DNA from: JAGQPD01 sp020426865 | GTDB taxonomy: Bacteria > Planctomycetota > Planctomycetia > Pirellulales > Pirellulaceae | Assembly (NCBI GenBank): GCA_041399065.1 | Contig: JAWKTN010000003.1 | Location: forward strand, 868,001-932,000 | DNA length: 64,000 bases | Direction of reading: 5' to 3' | Notes under the pieces: generated by a model | Database searches by the model: none | The model's input: only the letters and a program-made list of their open reading frames with translations | Told to the model about the DNA's origin: nothing | In this document: positions 51,627 to 61,196 of the stretch, piece by piece | Layout: the number at the start of each line of letters is the position of its first letter | Numbering within the stretch: the stretch's first letter is position 1 | Translations under genes and position numbers: made by a program

Positions 51627-54026
51627 ATGAATACGAGAGCGAAAACTTGTGATATCACCGGCAGGACGATCGTCATGCACATTGCTACGCTGGTGTTCGT
51701 ATCGACGTTGTTCGTGACGAGCGGTGCTTGGGCGGACGACTTCGCCAGCGACTGGCAGGGGACACGCACGTGGCTTGGGCCGCAATTCTGGGCCAACCGG
51801 TTGCAGGACTGGCGGCTCGAGAATGGTGTCGCGATCGCACTTGCCGCCAATCGCCGCAACGCACACATCACCACCGTCTGGGTGGATGCCAACGCGCCGT
51901 TTGAGCTCCAAACAGAAGTGGCACTGGGTGGTCAACCGGCCGGCAACGGGTCCGCTGTTTGGGCCGGGTTCCAATTGGGAATGAAGCCCCCCTTGAACGA
52001 TCGCCGCAGCCTGCTCGTTCCGCGAGTGAATGTGCGTGCCGTTCGTGCTGGGGTTCGAGCCAACGGCGTGTTGTTCATCGAAAATCAATTGGTCCGCGAG
52101 CCGCGATTGCGCCATCGGCCGTTGCTGCTGACTTTGACCTGCCAGCCGCAAGGAAGACACTCTCTTCTGACACTCCAAGCCAAAGGAATTGGGCCGCGCG
52201 GTCAGACCCTCGCCGCCGTCAGTATCGAACTTCCTGTCTCGCAATTGAGTGGCGGGCTCGCCCTTGCGGTGGGTGGACCCCAAGGCGACGCGAGCACTCG
52301 TCCTGAAACGGGTCCAAACCAATCGGAAGTGGAAGACGTCAGCGACGACTCGGAGGCGGACGCCACCGACGAAATCGCTGCTGACAGCGCTGACGACGCT
52401 GACGGCGCGCTTGGCACTCGGGCGGTGAATGACAGCCGATCAGGCAACGAACTGCAATGGCACTTTCAATTTGTCAAAGCCAGTGGCGACGGAATCAAGG
52501 TCGATCCGCGCCGCACCTTTGGTCCAATTCTCTGGACGCAGTATCTTGTTGCTCATGGCAATCTTCGTATGAACGTACAGCTTCCTCCGTTGGGAGAGAC
52601 CGACAGCAAGTCGGTACGGTTGCAATGCCAACGCCACGGAGAATGGTCGACGGTGGCCACGGCCGACTGGGAGCCGATGTCCCGCACGGCCTTACTGGAA
52701 GCAGCCAACTGGCGGGAACTTGGCGATGTGCCATATAGGTGTCTCTGTTATTGGCAGGGTAAGGAACACGTTTGGGAAGGTATTGTTCGTTACGTTGATC
52801 CGCGCCGTCCGCGGATGACGATCGGCGTGTTTTCATGCGATCATGGCTATGCGTTTCCGCTGGCGGGGACGGTTCAACAGGTGCGGCGTCAGGATCCAGA
52901 CTTCGTCTATTTTGCCGGTGATCAAATCTATGAAGTCTTCGGTGGGTTTGGCATCCAACGCCAACCTTTAGCGGACGCCATGCTCGACTACTTGCGTAAA
53001 TACTATCAATTCGGCTGGACCTGGCGCGATGTATTGAAAGACAGGCCCAGTGTGATCATCCCCGATGATCATGACGTGTTTCAGGGGAACTTGTGGGGAG
53101 AGTCCGGTGCGGCGGCGGTCCATGGTCAACAACAAGGCGGCTACCTCATGCCGCCCGAATGGGTCAACGCCGTACAACGCACGCAAACGGCTCAACTTCC
53201 TGTTGGCCCCGATCCCGCTCCGGTTTCGCAGGGCATCGCCGTCTACTTCACGTCGTTTGAACTAGGGGGCATTCCGTTCGCAGTGATTGAAGATCGGAAG
53301 TTCAAATCGAGTCCGCACGCGTTGACGGGCCATGGACGCGCTATCACGCCAGCTGAGGCCGACTTACCCGACGCCCAACTGCTGGGACCCCGCCAAGAGG
53401 CTTTTCTCTCACACTGGTCACAAGAACATTCCCAGTCCGATTTGCGCATCGTCCTGTCACAGACAATCTTCGCGAAAGTCCATACGCATGCCGGTCCGAA
53501 CCTGCTCCCCAGCGGATTGGATTTCGATAGCGGCGGCTGGCCGCAGTCAAAACGTCGTCGTGCATTGGAGGCCCTGCGCGATGCCCCCACGTTGATGCTG
53601 CACGGAGATCAACATCTCGGTGTCCTCGCGCGACATGGCGTTCGAACCTGGGAGGACGGGCCTGTGGCATTTATGGTCCCCGGTACCGCCAACGGCTTTC
53701 CCCGAGCCTGGTGGCCAGAAAAGCCCGGGGACCAACCGACCGCGGCACAACCTGAATCGACAGGACGCTTTGAGGATCCCTTCGGTAACCGAGTGACCGT
53801 GCTGGCCGTCGCCAACCCCGACCGTGGCGCAAACCGCCTGAAATTGCAACAAGCGGGCCCCGACGAAGTCGCTCTCCGCAAAGGTTCCGGATACGGCATC
53901 GTCACGATCGATCGCGAACAACACCAGTTGAAATTCGAGATGTGGCACCACGCCCCCGACCAACTGCCACTCCCCCAGCCATCGCAATTCGCCGGTTTCC
54001 CGGTCGTCATCCCCTTCCAACCCTGA
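51627..54026 (+). CDS. PhoD-like phosphatase/phosphodiesterase, secreted
   Basis: A 799-aa exported enzyme. The start at 51627 follows AAGGAAC; a more upstream frame start (51582) is not supported. A signal peptide (MHIATLVFVSTLFVTSGAWA) leads to a beta-rich N-terminal domain, an acidic low-complexity stretch (DDSEADATDEIAADSADD, about 235-265) and the PhoD-like metallophosphatase domain (about 390-780). Key motifs are FVYFAGDQIYE (DxxYE type), IIPDDHD (about 480) and LMLHGDQHLG. It probably hydrolyses phosphodiesters or phosphomonoesters with Ca/Fe in the periplasm. Confidence 0.9.
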   Translation: MNTRAKTCDITGRTIVMHIATLVFVSTLFVTSGAWADDFASDWQGTRTWLGPQFWANRLQDWRLENGVAIALAANRRNAHITTVWVDANAPFELQTEVALGGQPAGNGSAVWAGFQLGMKPPLNDRRSLLVPRVNVRAVRAGVRANGVLFIENQLVREPRLRHRPLLLTLTCQPQGRHSLLTLQAKGIGPRGQTLAAVSIELPVSQLSGGLALAVGGPQGDASTRPETGPNQSEVEDVSDDSEADATDEIAADSADDADGALGTRAVNDSRSGNELQWHFQFVKASGDGIKVDPRRTFGPILWTQYLVAHGNLRMNVQLPPLGETDSKSVRLQCQRHGEWSTVATADWEPMSRTALLEAANWRELGDVPYRCLCYWQGKEHVWEGIVRYVDPRRPRMTIGVFSCDHGYAFPLAGTVQQVRRQDPDFVYFAGDQIYEVFGGFGIQRQPLADAMLDYLRKYYQFGWTWRDVLKDRPSVIIPDDHDVFQGNLWGESGAAAVHGQQQGGYLMPPEWVNAVQRTQTAQLPVGPDPAPVSQGIAVYFTSFELGGIPFAVIEDRKFKSSPHALTGHGRAITPAEADLPDAQLLGPRQEAFLSHWSQEHSQSDLRIVLSQTIFAKVHTHAGPNLLPSGLDFDSGGWPQSKRRRALEALRDAPTLMLHGDQHLGVLARHGVRTWEDGPVAFMVPGTANGFPRAWWPEKPGDQPTAAQPESTGRFEDPFGNRVTVLAVANPDRGANRLKLQQAGPDEVALRKGSGYGIVTIDREQHQLKFEMWHHAPDQLPLPQPSQFAGFPVVIPFQP

Positions 54027-54097
54027 GCACGCCCCGGTAAAGAGTTGTGAAGAACACGCATCAAGGGGCTCTGTTAGACAGGTCATGGGAGTGAGCG

Positions 54098-54553
54098 ATG
54101 GAATTGCGAATGATTGAAGTCGGCTCCACGGACTACCAATCGGAATTGGCGTTGCGTTATCGCTACCTCCGAGCGCCGCTCGGGTTGTCCTGGTCAGACA
54201 CGGACCTGTCTGAGGAACCTGGCCAATGCCACTTCGGGCTGTTCCACGACGATACGCTCATTGGATGCGTCGTCGGTCGACCCGTCTCGCAAGAGCAAGT
54301 TCATATCCGCCAAATGGTCGTCGTGCCGTCGCATCAGCAACGTGGGTTCGGGAGGGACTTGTTGATCTGGGCGGAGGAGCAACTAATCGCACGCGGGTAT
54401 GCGAGCTGTTTTCTGAACGCCCGAGTCGAAGCGATCGGATTCTATGAAAAATGCGGTTATACGACCATCGGCGAGCGATTCATCGAAGTGACAATCCCCC
54501 ATCAACGCATGTTCAAACAACTCGCGGACCTTCCTCGCGCTGGCTCAACGTAA
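54098..54553 (+). CDS. GNAT-family (ElaA-like) acetyltransferase
   Basis: A 151-aa acetyltransferase. IRQMVVVPSHQQRGFGRDLL is the coenzyme A motif and AIGFYEKCGYTTIGERFIE is the C-terminal signature. The length and the first part (LALRYRYLRAPLG) resemble ElaA/YjdJ-type proteins. GGGAGTGAG precedes the ATG. It follows the PhoD gene by 71 bp on the same strand; a functional link is not evident. Confidence 0.85.
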   Translation: MELRMIEVGSTDYQSELALRYRYLRAPLGLSWSDTDLSEEPGQCHFGLFHDDTLIGCVVGRPVSQEQVHIRQMVVVPSHQQRGFGRDLLIWAEEQLIARGYASCFLNARVEAIGFYEKCGYTTIGERFIEVTIPHQRMFKQLADLPRAGST

Positions 54554-54688
54554 TGTTCGGTTGGCATGCGAACGGGCGCAGCTCGGTAGTGACGCAGAGT
54601 AGTTATAAGTCGCCGGCTCGGCCGAAACAGCTCGTCGACGGAATCGAAGTCGCCGTCCCTCATCTCCCTGTTGTCCTTTCCGTCCCTT

Positions 54689-56875
54689 TTACGCTCCTTC
54701 CAATCGCTCGCACAACAATTCTGCGATATCCCGAACCTCCACGGCGGAGTCTTGTGCCTTCAGGCCGTCGGTCATCATGATTAGGCAAAAGGGGCAGGCC
54801 ACGGCGAGCGTCTCGGCCCCGGAGTCGACGACTTCGCGCGCGCGGCTTCGTCCGGCCCGCTGATCGACCGCGTCATCGAACCACATTCGCCCGCCGCCGC
54901 CTCCGCAACATGCGGTCTGCCGCCGCGATCGTGCAAGCTCAATGAACGTACCCGCAGCGACACCATTGGTGCCATTTCCGGACAGCAGCGCCCGCGGCGC
55001 CTCGGTTTCATCCTGAGCCCGAGCCAGGTAACAGGGGTCATGATACGCAATCGTGTGGGACGCGCCCGCGGTCAACTTCAAGCGACCGCCGGCAAGCAGT
55101 TCCTGCAAGAATTGCGTGTGATGGACGACGTCGTAATTCCCACCGAATTGTGAGTAATCTTGGCGCAAACTGTTCAGGCAATGGGGACAATGCGTGACGA
55201 TCCTGCGGACACGATGTTGCGCCAGGGTTGCCATATTGCTGGCCGCGAGTTCTTGAAACAAGAACTCGTCCCCCATGCGGCGCGCCGTTTCACCGGTGCA
55301 TTTTTCGGCCGGGCCGAGCACGGCGAACGATACGTTGGCTGCCCGCAGCAACCGGACGACGCTTCGGGCAACCTTCTGGATGCGCCGATCATAAGCGGCC
55401 GCACATCCGACCCAGTAGAGGATCTCGAAGTCGGGATGCGTGTCCACCGTCGGGACATCCAGCCCCTCGGCCCATGCGAAACGTTCGGCAGTTGGCAATC
55501 CCCACGGGTTGCCGCTGCGTCCCGATCGCTGCAATGCCTGACTGGCGGAACCTCGCAAGGCTCCGTTGGCAACCAGATGCCGCCGCATGTCGGTGATGTA
55601 TTCCAACGGGTTGACTCGAAGCGGGCAGACATCGACACATGCGCCACAGGTTGTGCAGGACCAGAGCGTTGCGTCGTCGATGAGATTGGTGCCCGCCAAG
55701 TCGCCGCAAAGTGGACGGGACTTGTCCCAAAATTCCGCCAAGGACTGTGATGTGCTCAAGTTTTTTTTGTATTGCGGCATGATATCATCGCGATATCGTT
55801 TGATGTCCTGCACAACAGTTTTGGGATTGAGCGGTTTGCCAGCTTCATGTGCTGGGCAGGCATCCGTGCAACGGCCGCACTCGACGCACGCATCGAGGGC
55901 CACCAGCTGATAAAATTGCAGATCAACCAGCTGTGATACACCAACGCGTCCTGTTTGTTCGACGTCTTCAATGGACAGCGGCTGCAGCGCGCCGAGTTGC
56001 CGCGGCTGCAGGGCAATGTTCACCATGCCTGCCAGGGCGTGCATCAGTCGCGTGTAGGGGAATGCCGCGATGATTGCCAGGGCACAAATCGCGTGCACCC
56101 ACCACAACGTCAGGTGAAACGTACCGGCGTTTTCTTGTGTGACACCTACCTGTTGCATCGTTCGCGCGGTGAGCCAACCGGCAAACGAAACACCGGGCAG
56201 GGGGGTATTGCTATGTAGAATTCGCAACCCTTCGACCGCAAAACCTGTCAGCGCGATGGTAAGAAAGGCGACGAGCACGAGCCAATCTCCGGCGGTATGC
56301 CCCAGGCTTGTGGAGCGAACCCACCGCCGGTGAAAGAACAGGAACACTCCGATCAAAAACGCGACGCCGAAGGTATCGAGCATGAATTCATAGATCAAGA
56401 AATACCATCCATAGTGAAACACCGGCATCGTGGGGGGGCGCCCCACCAGCCACGCCAGGACGTGTTCGATCGCGATCAGCGTAGTACCGATCAGCAGTAC
56501 CACGAAGCCACTGAACAGCAGCAGGTGGGCGATCGATGCGACGCCGCGCCCCAAGACACGACGTTGCAGCAACACTTCGCGAATCAGCCGTTGGCCCATG
56601 ACCGGCCATGGCGCGCTGGAGGATTTTGCTCCTCGCCCAGTGTGCGATCCGCTGCCGATCGTCCATGATTCCCAGTGCTTGCGCATACCCCAGGCAAAAA
56701 CACCCAAAGCGACAACGGCCGCAACGTAGAAGACGATCTGACCTGATTCCGGGATATTTCCGAAAATCTCGCGAGTCCACTGTGGGATCGCCGCCGCAAT
56801 GGTTGAAGATGAAGTCAATATTGTCGTGTGTGCCATTGGAATGACATCTATAGTGACATTGAACTGGTGCGGCAT
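54689..56875 (-). CDS. Membrane iron-sulfur (CCG/HdrD-like) ETF:quinone oxidoreductase
   Basis: A 728-aa fusion. Several membrane helices (about 35-60, 105-130 and others up to about 290) resemble the NarI/cytochrome-like membrane anchor. Two [4Fe-4S] motifs follow (CVECGRCTDACP and CTTCGACVDVCP). Two CCG domains (YWVGCAAAYD ... EKCTGE; HDPCYLAR ... TACCGGGGGRMW) complete it. Proteins like this, encoded next to etfAB, form the EMO-type ETF:menaquinone oxidoreductases. It is the last gene of the operon after etfB and etfA (21-bp spacer). The start could be 56836 instead of 56875; neither has a strong ribosome binding site. Confidence 0.87.
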   Translation of the reverse strand: MPHQFNVTIDVIPMAHTTILTSSSTIAAAIPQWTREIFGNIPESGQIVFYVAAVVALGVFAWGMRKHWESWTIGSGSHTGRGAKSSSAPWPVMGQRLIREVLLQRRVLGRGVASIAHLLLFSGFVVLLIGTTLIAIEHVLAWLVGRPPTMPVFHYGWYFLIYEFMLDTFGVAFLIGVFLFFHRRWVRSTSLGHTAGDWLVLVAFLTIALTGFAVEGLRILHSNTPLPGVSFAGWLTARTMQQVGVTQENAGTFHLTLWWVHAICALAIIAAFPYTRLMHALAGMVNIALQPRQLGALQPLSIEDVEQTGRVGVSQLVDLQFYQLVALDACVECGRCTDACPAHEAGKPLNPKTVVQDIKRYRDDIMPQYKKNLSTSQSLAEFWDKSRPLCGDLAGTNLIDDATLWSCTTCGACVDVCPLRVNPLEYITDMRRHLVANGALRGSASQALQRSGRSGNPWGLPTAERFAWAEGLDVPTVDTHPDFEILYWVGCAAAYDRRIQKVARSVVRLLRAANVSFAVLGPAEKCTGETARRMGDEFLFQELAASNMATLAQHRVRRIVTHCPHCLNSLRQDYSQFGGNYDVVHHTQFLQELLAGGRLKLTAGASHTIAYHDPCYLARAQDETEAPRALLSGNGTNGVAAGTFIELARSRRQTACCGGGGGRMWFDDAVDQRAGRSRAREVVDSGAETLAVACPFCLIMMTDGLKAQDSAVEVRDIAELLCERLEGA

Positions 56876-56896
56876 GTATTTGCTGGTATCCGTTGC

Positions 56897-57856
56897 TTAC
56901 GCGAGCTTGTCGAGCAATTCCGGGACCGCTTCTCGGACGTCGGCCACCAGTCCATAGTCGGCGACCTCAAAGATCGGGGCATCGGGATCGTTGTTGATCG
57001 CCACAATTACTTTCGAGTTCTTCATGCCGGCAAGATGTTGCACGGCGCCGGAGATTCCCAAGGCGATGTACAATTCCGGTGCGACAATCTTACCAGTCTG
57101 CCCCACCTGCAACTCGTTGGGGACGATACCAGCATCGACCAACACTCGTGACGTCCCTGCCGCGCCGTGCAAGCGGTCGGCCAGAGCGCCGACGTACTGC
57201 TCGAATTCCTCCGTCGTCTTGAACGCTCGGCCTCCCGATACGACGATCCGTGCTTCGGTGACGTCCGGACGGGTATTGGCCTTGCTGGCCAGCCCCCCAT
57301 ACTGCGTTGTCACCGGGATCAGATTGGCATCGACATCGATGGCAGTCACGGGCTCGGGCGCCGGCAGCGGTTCGGCCGCCGGATAGGCCGACGAGCGAAC
57401 GGTTACCGTGGGAAACGGACCGCTTAACGTTACCGTTGCTGTCACGGCTCCGGCATACATGGGCCGGCGAAGCAGCAGTTTGTCACCAGACCATTCGTGT
57501 CCCACGACTTCGGTGGCCATGGTGCCTCCCAGCAGTCCCGCGGCCCGCACGAGCACGTCTTTGGCATACGTCGTTGCCGCAGCACAGATGAGGGACGCGT
57601 GTGTGTTGTTTGCGGCCTGAGCAATGACGGTCGCGTATCGTTCCGCGATGGGGTGCTCCAGCGTCGGGGCGTCGGCCAACAACACGGGGCCATACGCAGC
57701 AACTTGTTCAGCCACGGCGCGCTGATCATAGCCGATGACCAGCAGTTGCAATTCGGCGCCGTTCTTGGCGGCGACCTCGCGGGCGAATTGTACCGCGGAC
57801 CGCGATCCTTGACGCAAACCGACACCGTCCGTTTCCGCAATGACTAAGATTCGCAT
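56897..57856 (-). CDS. etfA: Electron transfer flavoprotein alpha subunit
   Basis: A 319-aa EtfA. The N-terminal domain (MRILVIAETDGVGLRQGS) and the C-terminal FAD-binding part (PELYIALGISGAVQHLAGMK, VIVAINNDPDAPIFEVADYG) are standard for the family. With EtfB it carries electrons from FAD dehydrogenases to a quinone-reducing membrane protein. It lies 69 bp after etfB and 21 bp before the iron-sulfur membrane gene. Confidence 0.95.
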   Translation of the reverse strand: MRILVIAETDGVGLRQGSRSAVQFAREVAAKNGAELQLLVIGYDQRAVAEQVAAYGPVLLADAPTLEHPIAERYATVIAQAANNTHASLICAAATTYAKDVLVRAAGLLGGTMATEVVGHEWSGDKLLLRRPMYAGAVTATVTLSGPFPTVTVRSSAYPAAEPLPAPEPVTAIDVDANLIPVTTQYGGLASKANTRPDVTEARIVVSGGRAFKTTEEFEQYVGALADRLHGAAGTSRVLVDAGIVPNELQVGQTGKIVAPELYIALGISGAVQHLAGMKNSKVIVAINNDPDAPIFEVADYGLVADVREAVPELLDKLA

Positions 57857-57925
57857 GATTCTTCTCGCCTTCTTTCAATCCGATGATGACCGTTCGCACG
57901 GGCCGATATCCGATTCACGAAGTCA

Positions 57926-58678
57926 TTACAATATCTTCGTTTCAGCCTTCAATCGTTCCAACAGTTCATCGACATTGCTGACACGCTGACATCTGCGCTG
58001 CGAAAAAACGCTTTCCATCTTCAGGACCTGCAAACGTGGCTGAATCTCGACACCGAGTTCTCGCACGTCAACGTGTTCAATCTGTTTTTGACGTGCCTTG
58101 AGAATGCTGGGAAGCGACGCATAGCGAGGTTCATTCAATCGCAGGTCGACAGTAACCACGGCCGGCAGTGGCAGAGTCAACGTTTCGATGCCACGATCCG
58201 TCTCGCGTCCCACTGTCAGCATCTCGCCTTGTAGCTCGATACGTGATGCAAAAGTGGCTTGCGGCCATTGCAGCAAACTCGCCAGAAATGGTCCGGTCTG
58301 ACCCAGGTCATCATCGACCGCTTGTTTGCCCATCAACACAAGCGCGGGGGACTCTCTACCGACCATTTGCTGTAAAATGCAAGCCACGTTCCATGGATCC
58401 AGTTCCGTGTCACATCGGACGACGCACGCTCGATCCGCCCCCATCGCCAACCCGGTGCGCAGCTCCTGCTCGTATTCCTCGCCCCCCACACCGATCACGA
58501 CCACTTCCGCATCGCCGCTGCGAGCCTCTCGGATGCGGATTGCCTCTTCCAAGGCAATGGCGTCAAACGGGTTCACCACGAACGGCATGTCGGCCGTTTC
58601 GACGTGCAGCATATCATCAGCAACGCGCACTCGCTGGTCCGTATCCGGCACACGCTTGATCGGTACAAGTATTTTCAT
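57926..58678 (-). CDS. etfB: Electron transfer flavoprotein beta subunit
   Basis: A 250-aa EtfB. The start MKILVPIKRVPDTDQRVRV and the signature VDLRLNEPRYASLPSILKARQ are characteristic. VVVIGVGGEEYEQELRTGLA is also conserved. It binds AMP/FAD with EtfA. It follows the FAD dehydrogenase-like gene by 44 bp, a spacer filled by a 17-bp duplication. Confidence 0.95.
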   Translation of the reverse strand: MKILVPIKRVPDTDQRVRVADDMLHVETADMPFVVNPFDAIALEEAIRIREARSGDAEVVVIGVGGEEYEQELRTGLAMGADRACVVRCDTELDPWNVACILQQMVGRESPALVLMGKQAVDDDLGQTGPFLASLLQWPQATFASRIELQGEMLTVGRETDRGIETLTLPLPAVVTVDLRLNEPRYASLPSILKARQKQIEHVDVRELGVEIQPRLQVLKMESVFSQRRCQRVSNVDELLERLKAETKIL

Positions 58679-58687
58679 CTCGACTAT

Positions 58688-58721
58688 TTCGCTTGGAGGT
58701 GATTTTCGCTAGGAGGTGAAT
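58688..58721. repeat. 17-bp near-perfect tandem duplication between FAD dehydrogenase and etfB
   Basis: ttcgcttggaggtgatt (58688-58704) and ttcgctaggaggtgaat (58705-58721); 15 of 17 positions agree. The array lies 1 bp beyond the stop codon of the FAD dehydrogenase-like gene. Confidence 0.9.
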
Positions 58722-58722
58722 G

Positions 58723-59988
58723 TTACGAATGAGGACCCGCCGACTTGCCTTCCACGCGACCGTAGTAGTTGCCGGCCATGGTCAAGCACTTCTGTGACAC
58801 GTCCTGACGCTCCTGGTAGCCCGGCAGATCCCAATATCGGTCGGCGTCAATATGGCGAATGTCGTACGAGGACTTACCATCCAGCACCAGTTCCGCCATG
58901 ATCTTGCCGATTGTCGGGCTTTGCACAATTCCGTGACCGGAGAAGCCCGAGCAATAGAATAACCCTTGTACGTTCGGCATGGTACCACAAAATGGATGGC
59001 CGTCTGGTGTGAATGTCATGATTCCCGTGGTGATCGTCATCGGCGTCCGCTCGGTAATCCATGGAAACCGCTGGTGGGCAGCGTCCAATAAATAGGCGAC
59101 GTGCAGGTTGTCTCGAGCCACCTTCATTGCTGACATATCAAAATTGGCTGGCAGCCCTGACATATCAACGACTTGCGGCTCCGCTTCGTACATTCCCACA
59201 ATCAAGCCGCCACTTTCCGGACGCGTATAAATCCGCAAATGGCGGTCGCGTACCGCCGGACTCAGCCGGTCGACCGGATGTTCGGGATCGGGTCGAGTTG
59301 TCAGATAGTAATGCCCGATGGCCGCGGTTGACAAAGGTGTGTTGGCAAGTTCAGCCAGCAAATACGACCACGGCCCACCAGCGTTGATCACCACCGGTGC
59401 CTGATACAACCCATCGACCGTCTGCACGCCCTGGACCTGGCCGTTCGCGACGTCGATTCGCATGACCGGACTGTTCGTGATGTACTGCACGCCGTGCTGA
59501 CGACCAATCTTCAAGTAAGCACTCACCAGCTCCGCCGGCTGTAAATGGCCGTCCGTCGGACAGTAGCAAGCTTCCAAGATGTCGTCGGTCCGCATGTACG
59601 GAAGGCGTTCGGACACCTCGCCCGTCGACAGGAAGTCGATGTCAAAACCAATCGTCTTACCCATCGCCACCAGGTCGCGAATCTCCTGAGCCCGCGGTTC
59701 GGTCTCGCCAATCCGTAATGATCCGGTTTGCACGAATATTTCGACCTCCGCGTCTCGCTCCAGCTTCCGAACGATCTCCACGCCGTCGATCAACATCCGC
59801 GTATGTTCCGCCGTCCCTCGCAGTTGACCCAGTAGCCCGGCAGCGCGACCCGTCGACCCGTTCCCGATCCTCTCTCGCTCGATCACCGTCACGCGTTGGC
59901 CCCGCATCGCCAACTGCATCGCTGTGCTCAAACCAGCGACCCCCGCTCCAATAATCAACACATCCGCCGTATTCGCCTTGGTATTCAT
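58723..59988 (-). CDS. FAD-dependent amine dehydrogenase-like protein (DAO family)
   Basis: A 421-aa D-amino-acid-oxidase-fold flavoprotein. The dinucleotide motif is ADVLIIGAGVAGLSTAMQ close to the N-terminus, followed by GNGSTGRAAGLLGQ (FAD), HLQPAELVSAYLK and FSGHGIVQSPTIGKIMAEL at the C-end. It is like sarcosine or dimethylglycine dehydrogenases or glycine oxidases. The start at 59988 places the FAD motif near the N-terminus; a longer frame begins at 60051. Next to etfB-etfA-FeS it is the probable electron donor to ETF. Substrate is unknown. Confidence 0.85.
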   Translation of the reverse strand: MNTKANTADVLIIGAGVAGLSTAMQLAMRGQRVTVIERERIGNGSTGRAAGLLGQLRGTAEHTRMLIDGVEIVRKLERDAEVEIFVQTGSLRIGETEPRAQEIRDLVAMGKTIGFDIDFLSTGEVSERLPYMRTDDILEACYCPTDGHLQPAELVSAYLKIGRQHGVQYITNSPVMRIDVANGQVQGVQTVDGLYQAPVVINAGGPWSYLLAELANTPLSTAAIGHYYLTTRPDPEHPVDRLSPAVRDRHLRIYTRPESGGLIVGMYEAEPQVVDMSGLPANFDMSAMKVARDNLHVAYLLDAAHQRFPWITERTPMTITTGIMTFTPDGHPFCGTMPNVQGLFYCSGFSGHGIVQSPTIGKIMAELVLDGKSSYDIRHIDADRYWDLPGYQERQDVSQKCLTMAGNYYGRVEGKSAGPHS

Positions 59989-60095
59989 CTGCAACGTTTC
60001 TCGTATAAAGGAATGAAACTGGTATCCGTATTGTGCACTTTCATCGCCCAAACCGCCACCAGCCCCAGTGGGTGGTGGGTCGGGGTGAGTGGGCT

Positions 60096-60120
60096 ACGTC
60101 TGGGACAGCCGTGGAACATT
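60096..60120 (+). repeat. Intergenic hairpin repeat, copy 3
   Basis: ACGTCTGGGACAGCCGTGG then AACATT; one arm differs by one base from copy 1, so the hairpin is imperfect. It lies in the divergent spacer 59989-60186 between the FAD dehydrogenase and the DUF218 gene. Confidence 0.78.
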
Positions 60121-60186
60121 ACGCTACCATGTGTTTTTCGCGACAGGCAGCGGAGTTTCGCACGGATTACGGGAGTGAAAACAACC

Positions 60187-61065
60187 ATGACAGAGGCCGA
60201 ACAGAAGCAATCACGATGGTTGTCGATAAGAACATGGAGCACGCTCGCTCTCGCAGCCGTCGGTGGTGCTTTGGCCGCATTGTTTCATCACGATCGTTTG
60301 ATGTTTGAAAAACTGATCGTTGAACTGGTCATGCCGGCCTGTTTCGTTTGGCTGTGCCTGCTGGCCGTTGCCAGTATCGCCTGGTTCCGCGGACAGACGC
60401 GTATCGCATGGATTCTGTTCGCCTTGTGGATCCTCTACGGCGTGACGGGCAATACGTTCTTGGCCGATCAGCTTCTGGCGACGTTGGAGGAACGCTACAA
60501 CGATGTCTATCCGCTGCAGTCTGAAAGCCCCTACGACTATGTCATTGTCTTGGGGGGAGGTACCTATATGGCCCCCAATCACTCACTGCAATTGCGAGCC
60601 GGCGCGGGTAACCGAGTCGTTTTGGCAGCCCGGATGTACCACCGTGGATTGGCAAAGCACATTATTTGTACCGGTATTCGCCTGGAAGGATTTGTTCGCG
60701 CCGAGGACGGTTCACCAGCGCAACAGGCGACACAAATGTTGGAAGAACTAGGTGTCAACTCATCCGACATCTCCCAGATCGGAGGACGCAATACCTACGA
60801 GGAACTGCAAGGGATTGCGGAACGGTTCTCGCCCACTGCCAATGGCGGCCCCGCACCGCACATTGGCGTCATCAGTTCCGCGTACCACCTTCCGCGCGTG
60901 ATGCGATTGGCCGATGCTGTTGGCGTAAAGGTTGATCCCTTGCCGGCCGAATTTCAGCGTGAACCGACGGTCGTCAACCCGATCACGTTCCTGCCCACCT
61001 ATTCCGGTTTTCGCAGTGCCGCCATCAGCTTGCGGGAATACCTCGCATACCTTGTCAAACGCTAA
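60187..61065 (+). CDS. DUF218 (YdcF/SanA-like) membrane protein
   Basis: A 292-aa protein. Two or three membrane helices (about 15-100) precede the DUF218 domain: YVIVLGGGTYM, RVVLAARMYHRGLAKHIICT, and VISSAYHLPRVMRLADAVGV. DUF218 proteins are linked to envelope biogenesis or to binding of nucleotide-like ligands. GGGAGTGA lies 10 nt ahead of the ATG at 60187. A longer frame from 59896 runs antisense into the FAD gene and is not supported. Confidence 0.87.
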   Translation: MTEAEQKQSRWLSIRTWSTLALAAVGGALAALFHHDRLMFEKLIVELVMPACFVWLCLLAVASIAWFRGQTRIAWILFALWILYGVTGNTFLADQLLATLEERYNDVYPLQSESPYDYVIVLGGGTYMAPNHSLQLRAGAGNRVVLAARMYHRGLAKHIICTGIRLEGFVRAEDGSPAQQATQMLEELGVNSSDISQIGGRNTYEELQGIAERFSPTANGGPAPHIGVISSAYHLPRVMRLADAVGVKVDPLPAEFQREPTVVNPITFLPTYSGFRSAAISLREYLAYLVKR

Positions 61066-61196
61066 CATTCGCCCTAATGCATCGCTTTTCACGTGCTGGG
61101 AGAGCGGCTAAAATGTTGGCCATGTCCCAATGCACGTAAATTCATATTGCTGATGGCGATTCGTTTTTTTCGTCGGCCCCAAGCGGAGGTTCTACG

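Noticed and set aside
59896..60186. An N-terminal extension of the DUF218 protein
   Set aside because: It runs antisense into the FAD dehydrogenase gene; ATG 60187 has a ribosome binding site and begins the conserved part.
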